From an uncultured Granulosicoccaceae bacterium (GTDB lineage: Bacteria > Pseudomonadota > Gammaproteobacteria > Granulosicoccales > Granulosicoccaceae), in contig CALIMV010000047.1 in the NCBI GenBank assembly GCA_938045275.1, positions 1-63,757 on the forward strand: DNA of 63,757 nt, given 5' to 3'. Of the stretch, positions 54,400 to 62,933 are shown in pieces. Under the pieces are notes generated by a model. The model was not told the DNA's origin. It searched no databases and saw only the letters and a list, made by a program, of their open reading frames with translations. Position 1 is the first letter of the stretch; every line of letters begins with the position of its first letter. The position numbers were made by a program, and so were the translations under genes.

Positions 54400-55034
54400 G
54401 TGGCATTTGTTAGCGCGGGGTATTTCAGTATTTTTCCGCAGTGAAATAGGCCAGTTTAGATCGGTTGCGAAAGTACTGAAAGCAATGACTCAGTAGTCAG
54501 CATTGAAGCCGTGCCATTGTTCCACGTTGCGCTTAGCCCTAACTGCCTTGGTTAGGTGCCTACGCGCAGGCACACAGCAAACGCATCAAGATTTATACCG
54601 ACCGTAATTGAATTTGCTCTGCAACTTTAAACCAGCCGAATAGACTTGCTTTTATTCTGACTAACAAATTGCCGATTTTATCACCGTTAGCTAACCAACG
54701 TGCCTGGGCACGCGTTACCTTTGATCGGTTGATTGATCAACGGCGTCATCCAGCTTGTCGGTGGTAACTTCACTCGAATTAGCGTTTTATATTTTTCGTA
54801 AGCGAAGCTTAACTTGGCTGTAGGGCTGGCTTATCGTATCAAGCACAGCAATGTCGGTTTAACCAGCCAGCTTGTCTACGTTCTTTTGCTGCCCGTCGGT
54901 TCGATTAGCAGGCTTGTCCACATACCCAATTGGGCAGTATCGTTCTATTTTCCGAAATCCGTATTGGGTTAGCGGTTATGATGGGGAGAAGTTCTTAACA
55001 AAGCGTCTGTTCGATGCTAACCGGAGAAGGTTTA
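54400..55034. other. Gene-poor region after the transposase remnant
   Basis: About 635 bp with no convincing coding frame on either strand. Short open stretches exist but all are interrupted. It probably contains further decayed DNA and the promoter for the molybdenum hydroxylase operon, whose ribosome site GGAGAAGG lies at 55023-55030. Confidence 0.5.
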
Positions 55035-55895
55035 GTGCAATATGTAGCGCCAGAAACAACCAAGGATGCAGTGGCCATATTGGCTAAGGCCAGGGGCAGT
55101 ACCCACGTACTTGCCGGTGGTTCGGATTTACTTGTTCGAATGAAAGGCGGATACGTCGAGCCAGACCTAATTGTCGATATTAAGCGAATAAAAAAATTAC
55201 ACGAAGTAAGCAAAGTTGCCGGTGGTTTTGTCATCGGGGCCGCAGTTTCGTGTGCTTCAATGGGTTCAAACAAAGCACTCAAAAAAGCTTGGCCAGGTAT
55301 AGTTGAAGCAGCTAATTTGATAGGCTCCGACCAAATTCAGGGTCGTTGCACTATTGCTGGCAACATGTGTAATGCATCGCCAGCTGCAGATAGTGTGCCG
55401 GCTTTAGTCGCTGCCGGTGCTCGAGCAAAAATTGCAGGACCAAAAGGCAAGCGTGCGGTGTTGGTAGAAAAATTTGCCACGGCACCGGGTAAAACCTGCC
55501 TCAAAAAAGGTGAGTTTGTCGAGCGAATAGAACTTCCCAAGCGTTTAGCGAAATCTGGTGATGCTTATTTGCGATTTATTCCGCGCACCGAAATGGATAT
55601 CGCTGTTGTCAGTGCGGGTATTAACCTGACATTAGATCGTAAAGGTATTATTACTGATGCGCGTGTGGCGTTAGGCGCGGTTGCACCGACTGTTTTGTTG
55701 GTTGCGCCAGCAGCGAAAGCGATAGTAGGCACTGCACTCGACGATGATGCGCTCGAAAAATTAGGCGCGGCATGTTCCAATGCCTGTAATCCGATAGACG
55801 ATAAACGTGGCACGGTCGAATTCAGAATTCGGGTCGCTGCGGTACTGGCTAAGCGAGCTGCAAAACTTGCCTACACACGCGCAGGAGGAAAATAA
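55035..55895 (+). CDS. Molybdenum hydroxylase FAD-binding subunit (CoxM-type)
   Basis: I start at GTG 55035, which has GGAGAAGG 4 bases upstream; ATG 55014 is an in-frame alternative that lies upstream of this site. The 286-residue product has the CoxM fold, with YVAPETTKDAVAILAK and the FAD motif VLAGGSDLLVRM, then GRCTIAGNMCNASPAAD. It is the flavin subunit of a three-part enzyme of the xanthine dehydrogenase/Cox family and passes electrons from the iron-sulphur subunit. The next gene overlaps its stop (TAATG). Confidence 0.85.
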   Translation: MQYVAPETTKDAVAILAKARGSTHVLAGGSDLLVRMKGGYVEPDLIVDIKRIKKLHEVSKVAGGFVIGAAVSCASMGSNKALKKAWPGIVEAANLIGSDQIQGRCTIAGNMCNASPAADSVPALVAAGARAKIAGPKGKRAVLVEKFATAPGKTCLKKGEFVERIELPKRLAKSGDAYLRFIPRTEMDIAVVSAGINLTLDRKGIITDARVALGAVAPTVLLVAPAAKAIVGTALDDDALEKLGAACSNACNPIDDKRGTVEFRIRVAAVLAKRAAKLAYTRAGGK

Positions 55896-56368
55896 TGGCA
55901 CAGCTTGTTTCAACAAAAATCAATAATGACCCCATTCAGTTTGTTTGCGAACCTCAGGAACCTTTGCTTGATGCTTTGCGTGACCGCGTCGGTCTAACGG
56001 GTGTCAAGGAAGGCTGCGGTACAGGCGACTGTGGAGCCTGCAGCATTATCCTGGACGGCACTCTGGTGTGCTCCTGCCTGGTGTTAGGTGTCGAGGCCGA
56101 AGGTCGCGCAATAGAAACAGTAGAGGGTATGGCCGATGGGGCAACTCTACACCCGTTGCAAACAAAGTTTCTGGAGCACGCTGCATTGCAATGCGGTATT
56201 TGCACGCCGGGATTCCTGATTGCCGCAAAAGCGCTGCTGAAAAACAACCCGGCGCCTACTGAAGAGGAAATTCGGTACGCACTGGCAGGCAATCTTTGCC
56301 GTTGCACGGGCTACGACAAGATAGTCAGAGCAGTGCAAGACGCTGCCAAAGTAATGAGAAAAGGCTGA
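55895..56368 (+). CDS. Molybdenum hydroxylase [2Fe-2S] subunit (CoxS-type)
   Basis: The 157-residue protein overlaps the previous stop by 1 nt and follows GGAGGA. It has both [2Fe-2S] motifs: the plant-ferredoxin type EGCGTGDCGACSIILDG near residue 40 and the C-terminal type ALQCGICTPGF plus GNLCRCTGYDKI. It is the electron-transfer subunit between the molybdenum and FAD subunits, located in the cytoplasm. Confidence 0.92.
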   Translation: MAQLVSTKINNDPIQFVCEPQEPLLDALRDRVGLTGVKEGCGTGDCGACSIILDGTLVCSCLVLGVEAEGRAIETVEGMADGATLHPLQTKFLEHAALQCGICTPGFLIAAKALLKNNPAPTEEEIRYALAGNLCRCTGYDKIVRAVQDAAKVMRKG

Positions 56369-56372
56369 AATC

Positions 56373-58634
56373 ATGTCGAACAATACTAAATTTACAGGGC
56401 AATCGTTTAAATCTGTTGGTACTCGGCCGCTTCGCCCAGATGGCCTGGACAAAGTCACCGGTCGTGCCCGCTATGGCGCCGATATCCAATTACCAGGTCA
56501 ACTGACCGCGCTAATTCTGCGTAGCCCGCACGCACATGCAACGATAAAAAGCATAGACACCAGCAAGGCTGAAAAGCTTAAAGGGGTAAAAGCGGTTCTG
56601 ACATCGGCTGATCTGCCAGATAAGAACAAGGGTGATCAAGACCTGTTTGATATTCTTGATAACTGCATGGCACGTAAAAAAGTGCTCTACGATGGGCACT
56701 CGGTAGCGGCAGTTGCCGCGATTGATGCGGTGACTGCCAGGGCAGCACTCAAACTCATCAAGGTCGAGTATGCAATTCTGCCGCATGTAACCGATGTCGA
56801 TGAAGCAGTTAAACCCAAAGCTCCTCTACTGAACCGCAAGTGTATTACTCAAGGAGTGGAACCGACACCTAAAAAAGCATCCAATGTTGCTAAACGCACT
56901 GAGTTTGGCCACGGAAACACAGAAACAGGTTTTGCCGAAGCAGACTTTGTAAAAGAGCGGAATTTTAAAACTGAGCAAACGCATCAGGGTTATATCGAAC
57001 CACATGCCTGCGTAGCGAGTTATAGCCCCGATGGGACCGCTGAGCTGTGGGTCTGCACGCAAGGGCATTTCGTATTCCGTCAGCAGTGCGCAGCACTGCT
57101 TGGTATGGACGTGTCGAAACTGCGCGTGACGCCAACCGAAATCGGTGGTGGGTTTGGTGGTAAAACTCATGTCTGGGCAGAACCTGTCGCACTTGCGCTG
57201 TCGCGTAAGGCTAATCGTCCAGTCAAGTTGGTTATGTCACGAGAAGAAGTTTTTCGCGCCTCAGGTCCTACTAGCGCGACGTCTATCGATATTAAAATTG
57301 GCATTACAAAAGACGGCACTATCACTGCCGGTGACGCAACATTGCGTTATTCAAATGGTCCGTACGTCGGGCCTTGGGCCATGTTGGGTGCGATGACAGC
57401 TTTCGCCTGTTACGACCTGAAAAACGTCCGAACCGTAGGTTATGAAGTGCTCGTCAATCGTCCTAAAACTACGGCATACAGAGCACCTTCAGCACCAATG
57501 GCTGCCTTTGCGGTAGAAAGTGTCATTGATGAACTGGCAGCGGAAATCGGCATGGATCCGGTCGAGGTTCGCATCAAAAATGCCGCAAAGGAGGGTTCGC
57601 AGTCTTCTTATGGACCGGTGTACGGTCCTATTGGTATTGGACCGACATTGGAAGCTGCACAAAAACATCCGCATATGTCTGCCAAGTTGGGTAAAAATCA
57701 AGGGCGAGGCATGGCTTGTGGTTTCTGGTTTAACTTCGGCGGGCAAACTTGCACCGATCTTAATATTGCACCGGATGGTACTGTGACACTGACAGTCGGC
57801 ACAATTGATGTTGGTGGTGCTAGAGCATCATTATCACTGATTGCAGCCGAGGAACTGGGAATTAGTTATGAGGATGTCAAAGCCGTGGTTGGTGATACAA
57901 CCAGTGTCGGCTATAACGATATGACTGATGGGAGTCGCGGGACATTCTCGAGTTCCATGGCAACAATTATAGCTGCACGCAATGCGATAAGCATTCTCAA
58001 AGAACGTGCTGCAACGATGTGGGAAATTCCGGTTGACAAGGTTATCTGGGAAGAAGGTCATGCAAAAGCAACAGGCAAGAAGCACGGTAATCTTGCACCT
58101 TTGTCGCTTGCAGAAATAGCCGCAGAGGCGCCGAACACCGGTGGTCCGATTGCCGGACATAACGAATTGGTGGCTGACGGCGCCGGAGTTTCATTCGCAA
58201 CACATATTTGTGATGTGGAAGTCGATCGGGAAACGGGCCGAACCAAGGTGGTGCGCTACACCGTTATACAGGATGCAGGCAAAGCGGTGCATCCCACTTA
58301 TGTAGAGGGTCAGTACCAGGGTGGCGCTGCACAGGGTATCGGCTGGGCATTGAACGAAGAGTATATATACGGCGATGATGGTCGTTTGCAAAACCCCGGT
58401 TTTCTCGATTATCGCATTCCAGTGTGTTCCGATTTGCCAATGATCGATACACAGATTTTGGAAATTCCTAACCCGAATCACCCTTATGGTGTCCGCGGTG
58501 TCGGCGAAACCTCGATTGTACCGCCACTCGCAGCAGTTGCAAATGCAGTATCAAACGCCGCGGGTGTTCGAATGACGCATGTGCCCATGTCTGCACCCCG
58601 CATACTCAAGGCCATTGACTCCGCACAGGACTGA
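56373..58634 (+). CDS. Molybdopterin-binding subunit of xanthine dehydrogenase-family oxidoreductase (CoxL-type)
   Basis: The 753-residue catalytic subunit binds molybdopterin cytosine dinucleotide. It has a small N-terminal domain (RPLRPDGLDKVTGRARYGAD), the cofactor loop GGGFGGKTHVW, the active-site segment AYRAPSAPMAAF, and the catalytic glutamate in GVGETSIVPPLAA near the C-terminus. The CO dehydrogenase motif (AYRCSFR) is absent, so it is not a CO oxidiser. Genes downstream encode a MoaD-like protein and a sugar-acid dehydratase, pointing to an aldehyde or aldose oxidase. This is the third structural gene of the operon, 4 bp after CoxS. Confidence 0.87.
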   Translation: MSNNTKFTGQSFKSVGTRPLRPDGLDKVTGRARYGADIQLPGQLTALILRSPHAHATIKSIDTSKAEKLKGVKAVLTSADLPDKNKGDQDLFDILDNCMARKKVLYDGHSVAAVAAIDAVTARAALKLIKVEYAILPHVTDVDEAVKPKAPLLNRKCITQGVEPTPKKASNVAKRTEFGHGNTETGFAEADFVKERNFKTEQTHQGYIEPHACVASYSPDGTAELWVCTQGHFVFRQQCAALLGMDVSKLRVTPTEIGGGFGGKTHVWAEPVALALSRKANRPVKLVMSREEVFRASGPTSATSIDIKIGITKDGTITAGDATLRYSNGPYVGPWAMLGAMTAFACYDLKNVRTVGYEVLVNRPKTTAYRAPSAPMAAFAVESVIDELAAEIGMDPVEVRIKNAAKEGSQSSYGPVYGPIGIGPTLEAAQKHPHMSAKLGKNQGRGMACGFWFNFGGQTCTDLNIAPDGTVTLTVGTIDVGGARASLSLIAAEELGISYEDVKAVVGDTTSVGYNDMTDGSRGTFSSSMATIIAARNAISILKERAATMWEIPVDKVIWEEGHAKATGKKHGNLAPLSLAEIAAEAPNTGGPIAGHNELVADGAGVSFATHICDVEVDRETGRTKVVRYTVIQDAGKAVHPTYVEGQYQGGAAQGIGWALNEEYIYGDDGRLQNPGFLDYRIPVCSDLPMIDTQILEIPNPNHPYGVRGVGETSIVPPLAAVANAVSNAAGVRMTHVPMSAPRILKAIDSAQD

Positions 58635-58654
58635 CTACAAAACGGAAACGATTA

Positions 58655-58900
58655 GTGGCTGAAATTAAAGTGTGGGGTGGGCTTCGTCCAGCGATCGGCG
58701 GGGCGGCAACGCTCGACATCGAGGCCAGCACGATTCGTGAACTATTGCGTAAGCTCGAAGAGCAATACCCCGACACAGCGCCTTTTATAGAGGCTGGTAT
58801 TGCTGTTTCGATCGACGGCGTCATCTACCGCGACAGCTGGGGGCAAAAATTGCCTTCATCCGCTGAAATTTATTTGCTGCCTCGCATCGAAGGCGGCTAA
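58655..58900 (+). CDS. MoaD/ThiS-family sulfur carrier-like protein
   Basis: The 81-residue protein starts at GTG 58655 and ends with the diglycine GG that is adenylated in MoaD/ThiS carriers. It has the beta-grasp fold pattern (KVWGGLRPAIGG, TIRELLRKLEEQYPD, SSAEIYLLPRIEGG). General MoaD serves molybdopterin synthase with MoaE. A copy inside a molybdenum hydroxylase operon could be a dedicated carrier for cofactor sulfuration or maturation. No moaE or C-terminal protease is present here. Confidence 0.8.
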   Translation: MAEIKVWGGLRPAIGGAATLDIEASTIRELLRKLEEQYPDTAPFIEAGIAVSIDGVIYRDSWGQKLPSSAEIYLLPRIEGG

Positions 58901-58966
58901 AACGGTATGCCGCTCTGGCTGTAGCCATTAAGCACCGGCAAGCTAATACCCGAGAGTAAAATCCTG

Positions 58967-60724
58967 ATGAGTAGCAACGATAATCATACTAAACGTAAAA
59001 AATCCTACGAAGAGCTGCGCAGTTTTCAGTGGTTTGGCAAGCCGGACTTGCGCTCGTTTGGGCATCGATCGCGCGCCATGCAAATTGGTCATGACCCAGA
59101 AGACTGGATGGGCAAACCGGTCATCGGCATCCTTAACACATGGTCTGAAATAAACCAGTGTCATTCGCATTTCAAAGACCGTGTTGAATGGATAAAAAAA
59201 GGCGTGTTACAAGCTGGCGGCTTTCCCATTGAATTGCCAGTCATGACATTGTCAGAAGTTTTCCTCAAACCTTCTGCCATGCTGCACAGAAACCTACTGG
59301 CGATGGACTGCGAAGAAGTGGTGCGCAGCTATCCAATTGACGGCGTTGTATTAATGGGTGGATGTGACAAGACTACTCCGGCACTCATCATGGGTGCTAT
59401 CAGTGTGGACTTGCCCAGTATTTATTTTCCGGCAGGTCCTATGCTACGTGGTAACTGGAAAGGTGTGTCGCTCGGCAGCGGTACAGACAGCTGGAAATAC
59501 TGGGACGAGTTGCGCGCTGGCAATATAACCGAAGAAGACTGGAGCGAAGTGGAGCAGGGTATTGCACGCTCTAACGGTCATTGTATGACCATGGGTACCG
59601 CTAGTACCATGACTTCAATCGCCGAGTCCATTGGATATACGCTTCCCGGTGCCGCATCAATTCCAGCACCGGATGCAAATCATACACGCATGGCGAAGGC
59701 CGTGGGTCGACGAGCTGTTGAAATGACTTGGGAAGATCAAAAGCCTTCATCGTTCCTGACGCGAAAATCATTTGAAAACGGCATCACCGCTGCCATGGCC
59801 ATGGGCTGTTCAACCAACGCCATAGTGCATGTGGTTGCAATGGGGCGACGTGCCGGTTTTGATATCAGCCTTGAGGACTTTGATCGAATAGGACGCAAAA
59901 TACCGGTTATCGCCAACGTCAGGCCGAATGGTGACACGTTCCTGATGGAGGATTTTTATTATGCTGGTGGGTTACGCGCCATGCTAAAAACGATCGAATC
60001 AGATTTGCACTTGGAATGTGAAACCGTTAATGGCAAAACATTGGGTGAAAATATAGCAACGGCTCGTGTCTACAATGATAATGTTATTCGCTCCACTGAA
60101 AATCCTATATACGATTCAGGTGCGTTGGTTGTGCTTAAGGGTAATCTTGCTCCAGATGGCTGTGTAATGAAAGTTTCTGCAATGGATACGCGTTTTCTCA
60201 AGCATACAGGTCCTGCGTTGGTGTTTGATAGTTACCCCGACATGAAAGCTGCCATCGACGATGAAAACATTGATGCCACTGCTGACACCGTTTTGATTCT
60301 TCGCAATGCAGGTCCGCTTGGTGGTCCGGGTATGCCGGAATGGGGTATGTTGCCTATCCCGAAAAAACTCGTTAAACAAGGCGTGCGCGATATGCTTAGA
60401 ATTTCCGATGCCCGCATGAGCGGTACCAGTTACGGTGCTTGTGTGTTGCACGTAGCTCCCGAATCCTACATCGGCGGACCGTTAGGGTTGGTTGAAACGG
60501 GAGACATGATCGAAGTTGATGTAGAAGCCCGATCTATCACAATGCAAGTCACTGACGAGATTCTATCGAGCCGTAAAACAGCCAACCAACCACTTCCACC
60601 ACGTTATGAGCGAGGCTATGGGTATATGTATTCTCAGCACATAAACCAGGCGCCAGAAGGGTGTGATTTTGATTTTCTACGTTCTGATTTTGGTGCACCC
60701 GTTGAAGAGCCACCGATATTTTAG
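58967..60724 (+). CDS. IlvD/Edd-family sugar-acid dehydratase
   Basis: The 585-residue enzyme has the cluster-binding cysteines of the IlvD/Edd family in LMGGCDKTTPALI and GHCMTMGTASTM, with a third in NTWSEINQCHSHF. Its RSFGHRSRAMQ, EVFLKPSAMLHRNLL and SGTSYGACVLHVAPE patterns match the sugar-acid dehydratase branch (L-arabinonate dehydratase type) rather than dihydroxyacid dehydratase of valine synthesis. It would convert an aldonate to a 2-keto-3-deoxy acid. It lies 66 bp after the MoaD-like gene and fits as the second step after an aldose or aldehyde oxidase. The aldonate is not deducible. Confidence 0.85.
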   Translation: MSSNDNHTKRKKSYEELRSFQWFGKPDLRSFGHRSRAMQIGHDPEDWMGKPVIGILNTWSEINQCHSHFKDRVEWIKKGVLQAGGFPIELPVMTLSEVFLKPSAMLHRNLLAMDCEEVVRSYPIDGVVLMGGCDKTTPALIMGAISVDLPSIYFPAGPMLRGNWKGVSLGSGTDSWKYWDELRAGNITEEDWSEVEQGIARSNGHCMTMGTASTMTSIAESIGYTLPGAASIPAPDANHTRMAKAVGRRAVEMTWEDQKPSSFLTRKSFENGITAAMAMGCSTNAIVHVVAMGRRAGFDISLEDFDRIGRKIPVIANVRPNGDTFLMEDFYYAGGLRAMLKTIESDLHLECETVNGKTLGENIATARVYNDNVIRSTENPIYDSGALVVLKGNLAPDGCVMKVSAMDTRFLKHTGPALVFDSYPDMKAAIDDENIDATADTVLILRNAGPLGGPGMPEWGMLPIPKKLVKQGVRDMLRISDARMSGTSYGACVLHVAPESYIGGPLGLVETGDMIEVDVEARSITMQVTDEILSSRKTANQPLPPRYERGYGYMYSQHINQAPEGCDFDFLRSDFGAPVEEPPIF

Positions 60725-60797
60725 TTAAACAAATTGAATTGCCAAGCGTTTTGAAGCTACGCGACCTGATCACAATATAGGTTGGGGCGATGGTATG

Positions 60798-60863
60798 GAT
60801 CAACTGCACAATTACATCGAAACTATCAATAGTTGATCTGTGGCTTTACCAGGTGCACCTGGT
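60798..60863. promoter_or_regulatory. Two palindromic elements in a convergent intergenic region
   Basis: GATCAACT (60798-60805) and AGTTGATC (60831-60838) form an 8-bp dyad. Just after it ACCAGGTGCACCTGGT (60848-60863) is a perfect 16-bp palindrome. They lie between the IlvD-type gene and the MFS gene, which converge. No T-run is present, so these may be bidirectional 3' hairpins or protein-binding sites. Confidence 0.45.
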
Positions 60864-60978
60864 CGAATAATCGATGAGAGTGGATACGGGCAATGATCCA
60901 CATTACTCCTACCGACGACCAGTTCGAGAGTTAGTCCGAATTAGCCTGAAATGTCGAGATAGGCTGAAGTAAGGGAAG

Positions 60979-62211
60979 CTAGCTATGTTTGAGATTTAAC
61001 GGTGACGATCTATGCGAATACACGTACACCATAGAAATAACCGCAATAACTGACATAACAATCAATACGCCCATCGCGATAGAAAAATCTTGCGCACCAC
61101 CGAGTGCAACAATAATTGCCCCGGCAATTCCACCGGTGGCCATTTGCCACGCTCCAACCAGTCCAGTGCCGGTACCGGCATGCTCGCCGGCCGAAGACAT
61201 AGCGCCGGCTGTGGAATTGGCGACGACAATCCCATTGCTGAATCCAAACAATGCGCAAGGCAATGCAAGTGAAAGAGCGTGCGTATAGCCCATTGCTTGC
61301 GTAGCAAGTAATAACATTACAGAAATCATACTGAGCAAACACCCCATCAATGCGGTGCGTTCAATGCCGTGGTTAACAAACCACATTCTGTTAAGTGTGT
61401 TACCAATGATATAAAAAACAGGAGTAAGCGCAAACCAAAGTCCAAACTCTGCCATGCTATAGCCGTGTCGCTGATACTGATAGGCAAGAAAGGCGTTCAA
61501 TGAAAAGAATATACCGATCTGCATTGCTCCTGCCATTGTCCAGCACAGAAACACTTTCATTTTTAAAACAGCTGCATACGCTTCAAATACGGAACGTAGA
61601 TTTAGCTTACCAACGCGCTTAGTTTTGGACTCGTTCGCCAAAAAAAATCCCGATACAAACACCAGTACGCCACAGATAGATAATATTATCATCGCACCTT
61701 TCCAACCTGCGCTTTGCGCTAATACGCCGCCGAACGCCAGCGACAAGGCAGGGGCTATGGCAAGAACGGTTGATATTGTGGACATTTGACGAGCGGCATC
61801 GTCTCGCGTGTACAAGTCATTGACAATAGCGCGGCCCATAGACATACATGCAGCTGCACCGAGACCTTGTATAAACCGCAGTAAAACCAGAATACCAATG
61901 CTTTGGGTAAATAAGGTGGCAATTCCGGCGCAACTGAACAGTAAGGCACCGGCTAGCATGACTGGACGTCGACCGGTTTTGTCGGATACAGGTCCACAGA
62001 AAAGTTGCCCCACAGCCAAAGCAATCAAATAGGCAGTTAGTAATTGCTGAACAGCTTCGTCGGATGCATTCAGCTCAGTTTTTATTATTGGTAGTGCGGG
62101 AGTGACTAAGGTTAGTCCGATTACGGCACTTGCTGTACACAAAGCCAAAAACCAGATAGGTGGTGCCGTCGGGTTTTGGTCGATTTGCTTATTCTGAGTA
62201 ACAGCATCCAT
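60979..62211 (-). CDS. MFS transporter, Bcr/CflA-like
   Basis: The 410-residue protein has twelve hydrophobic helices and the first-loop motif LAVGQLFCGPVSDKTGRRPVML (Bcr/CflA-type motif A). Its ATG overlaps the CutC stop (TAATG). It lies at the end of a ROK kinase-CutC-MFS operon, so it may move the operon's sugar or amino sugar, although this family is usually annotated as multidrug efflux. The C-terminal tail (HRSSPLNLKHS) is short and polar. Confidence 0.82.
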   Translation of the reverse strand: MDAVTQNKQIDQNPTAPPIWFLALCTASAVIGLTLVTPALPIIKTELNASDEAVQQLLTAYLIALAVGQLFCGPVSDKTGRRPVMLAGALLFSCAGIATLFTQSIGILVLLRFIQGLGAAACMSMGRAIVNDLYTRDDAARQMSTISTVLAIAPALSLAFGGVLAQSAGWKGAMIILSICGVLVFVSGFFLANESKTKRVGKLNLRSVFEAYAAVLKMKVFLCWTMAGAMQIGIFFSLNAFLAYQYQRHGYSMAEFGLWFALTPVFYIIGNTLNRMWFVNHGIERTALMGCLLSMISVMLLLATQAMGYTHALSLALPCALFGFSNGIVVANSTAGAMSSAGEHAGTGTGLVGAWQMATGGIAGAIIVALGGAQDFSIAMGVLIVMSVIAVISMVYVYSHRSSPLNLKHS

Positions 62212-62933
62212 TAGTTATTTATAGTTTGCAGCGCTATTTGATATCGCTTAATGAGTTCAGCATCTGTAAATCGAGCGTTACTGGGAATAAAGCCAAACTT
62301 TGCAGACGTAATGTCAGTTACCTGAGGCTGGCTGCAGGACGAATGAAAAGCGGTTATACCGGTTTGCTGATTAATTGGCACAAGTGCAGATGGATTGAGT
62401 CCAGCGCCCGCCATAATTTGTATACGATCATTTGCTTTAACATTCAGCTCAGCCAGCATTTTTATTCCGTCCTGAGCACGTGGTTCACCACCTGAGCTTA
62501 AGATAGTACTAAAACCGAGATCAATTGCCTGTTCCATTGCGTCCAAGGGGTTTACCAACGTATCAATTACCCGATGCAGAGTAATTTTTGCATCGCCAGC
62601 GGCGTTGCTTAGTTTACGCAGCGCATTCACATTCAATGTGTCATCCCGGTTAGCCGCACCTATAACCACGCCGTCAACGCCGACGTCAACGGCATACGCA
62701 ACATCGTTGCACATTAAATCGACTTCGTTTTCGTTGTAGTAAAAATGACCTGCGCGAGGTCGGATGAGTACATGCACGCTAAAGGGACATGTTTTGGCCA
62801 ATTGAATAAACCCGACACTGGGTGTCAGACCACCGACTGACAAGGCAGAGCATAGTTCTACTCGCGTTACCTTAGTGCTTAGACAGGCATTTAAACCAAC
62901 AGTATCATCTATACAGACTTCGAGCGTTGTCAT
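62211..62933 (-). CDS. cutC: CutC-family TIM-barrel protein
   Basis: I start at ATG 62933, which overlaps the ROK kinase stop (ATGA). The 240-residue protein has the CutC features LEVCIDD, RVELCSALSVGGLTPSVGFI, VLIRPRAGHFYYNENEVDLM, LHRVID, and GGEPRAQDGI. The family was named for copper tolerance, but its biochemical role is not established. Context with a ROK sugar kinase and a transporter argues for a carbohydrate role here. It ends 1 bp into the MFS start. Confidence 0.85.
   Translation of the reverse strand: MTTLEVCIDDTVGLNACLSTKVTRVELCSALSVGGLTPSVGFIQLAKTCPFSVHVLIRPRAGHFYYNENEVDLMCNDVAYAVDVGVDGVVIGAANRDDTLNVNALRKLSNAAGDAKITLHRVIDTLVNPLDAMEQAIDLGFSTILSSGGEPRAQDGIKMLAELNVKANDRIQIMAGAGLNPSALVPINQQTGITAFHSSCSQPQVTDITSAKFGFIPSNARFTDAELIKRYQIALQTINN

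Noticed and set aside
55014-55034. ATG 55014 as the start of the CoxM-type gene
   Set aside because: The Shine-Dalgarno GGAGAAGG lies downstream of this ATG and right before GTG 55035, and the conserved fold begins after it.
56373-58634. Aerobic CO dehydrogenase large subunit
   Set aside because: The form I active-site motif AYRCSFR is absent; the segment reads AYRAPSAP.
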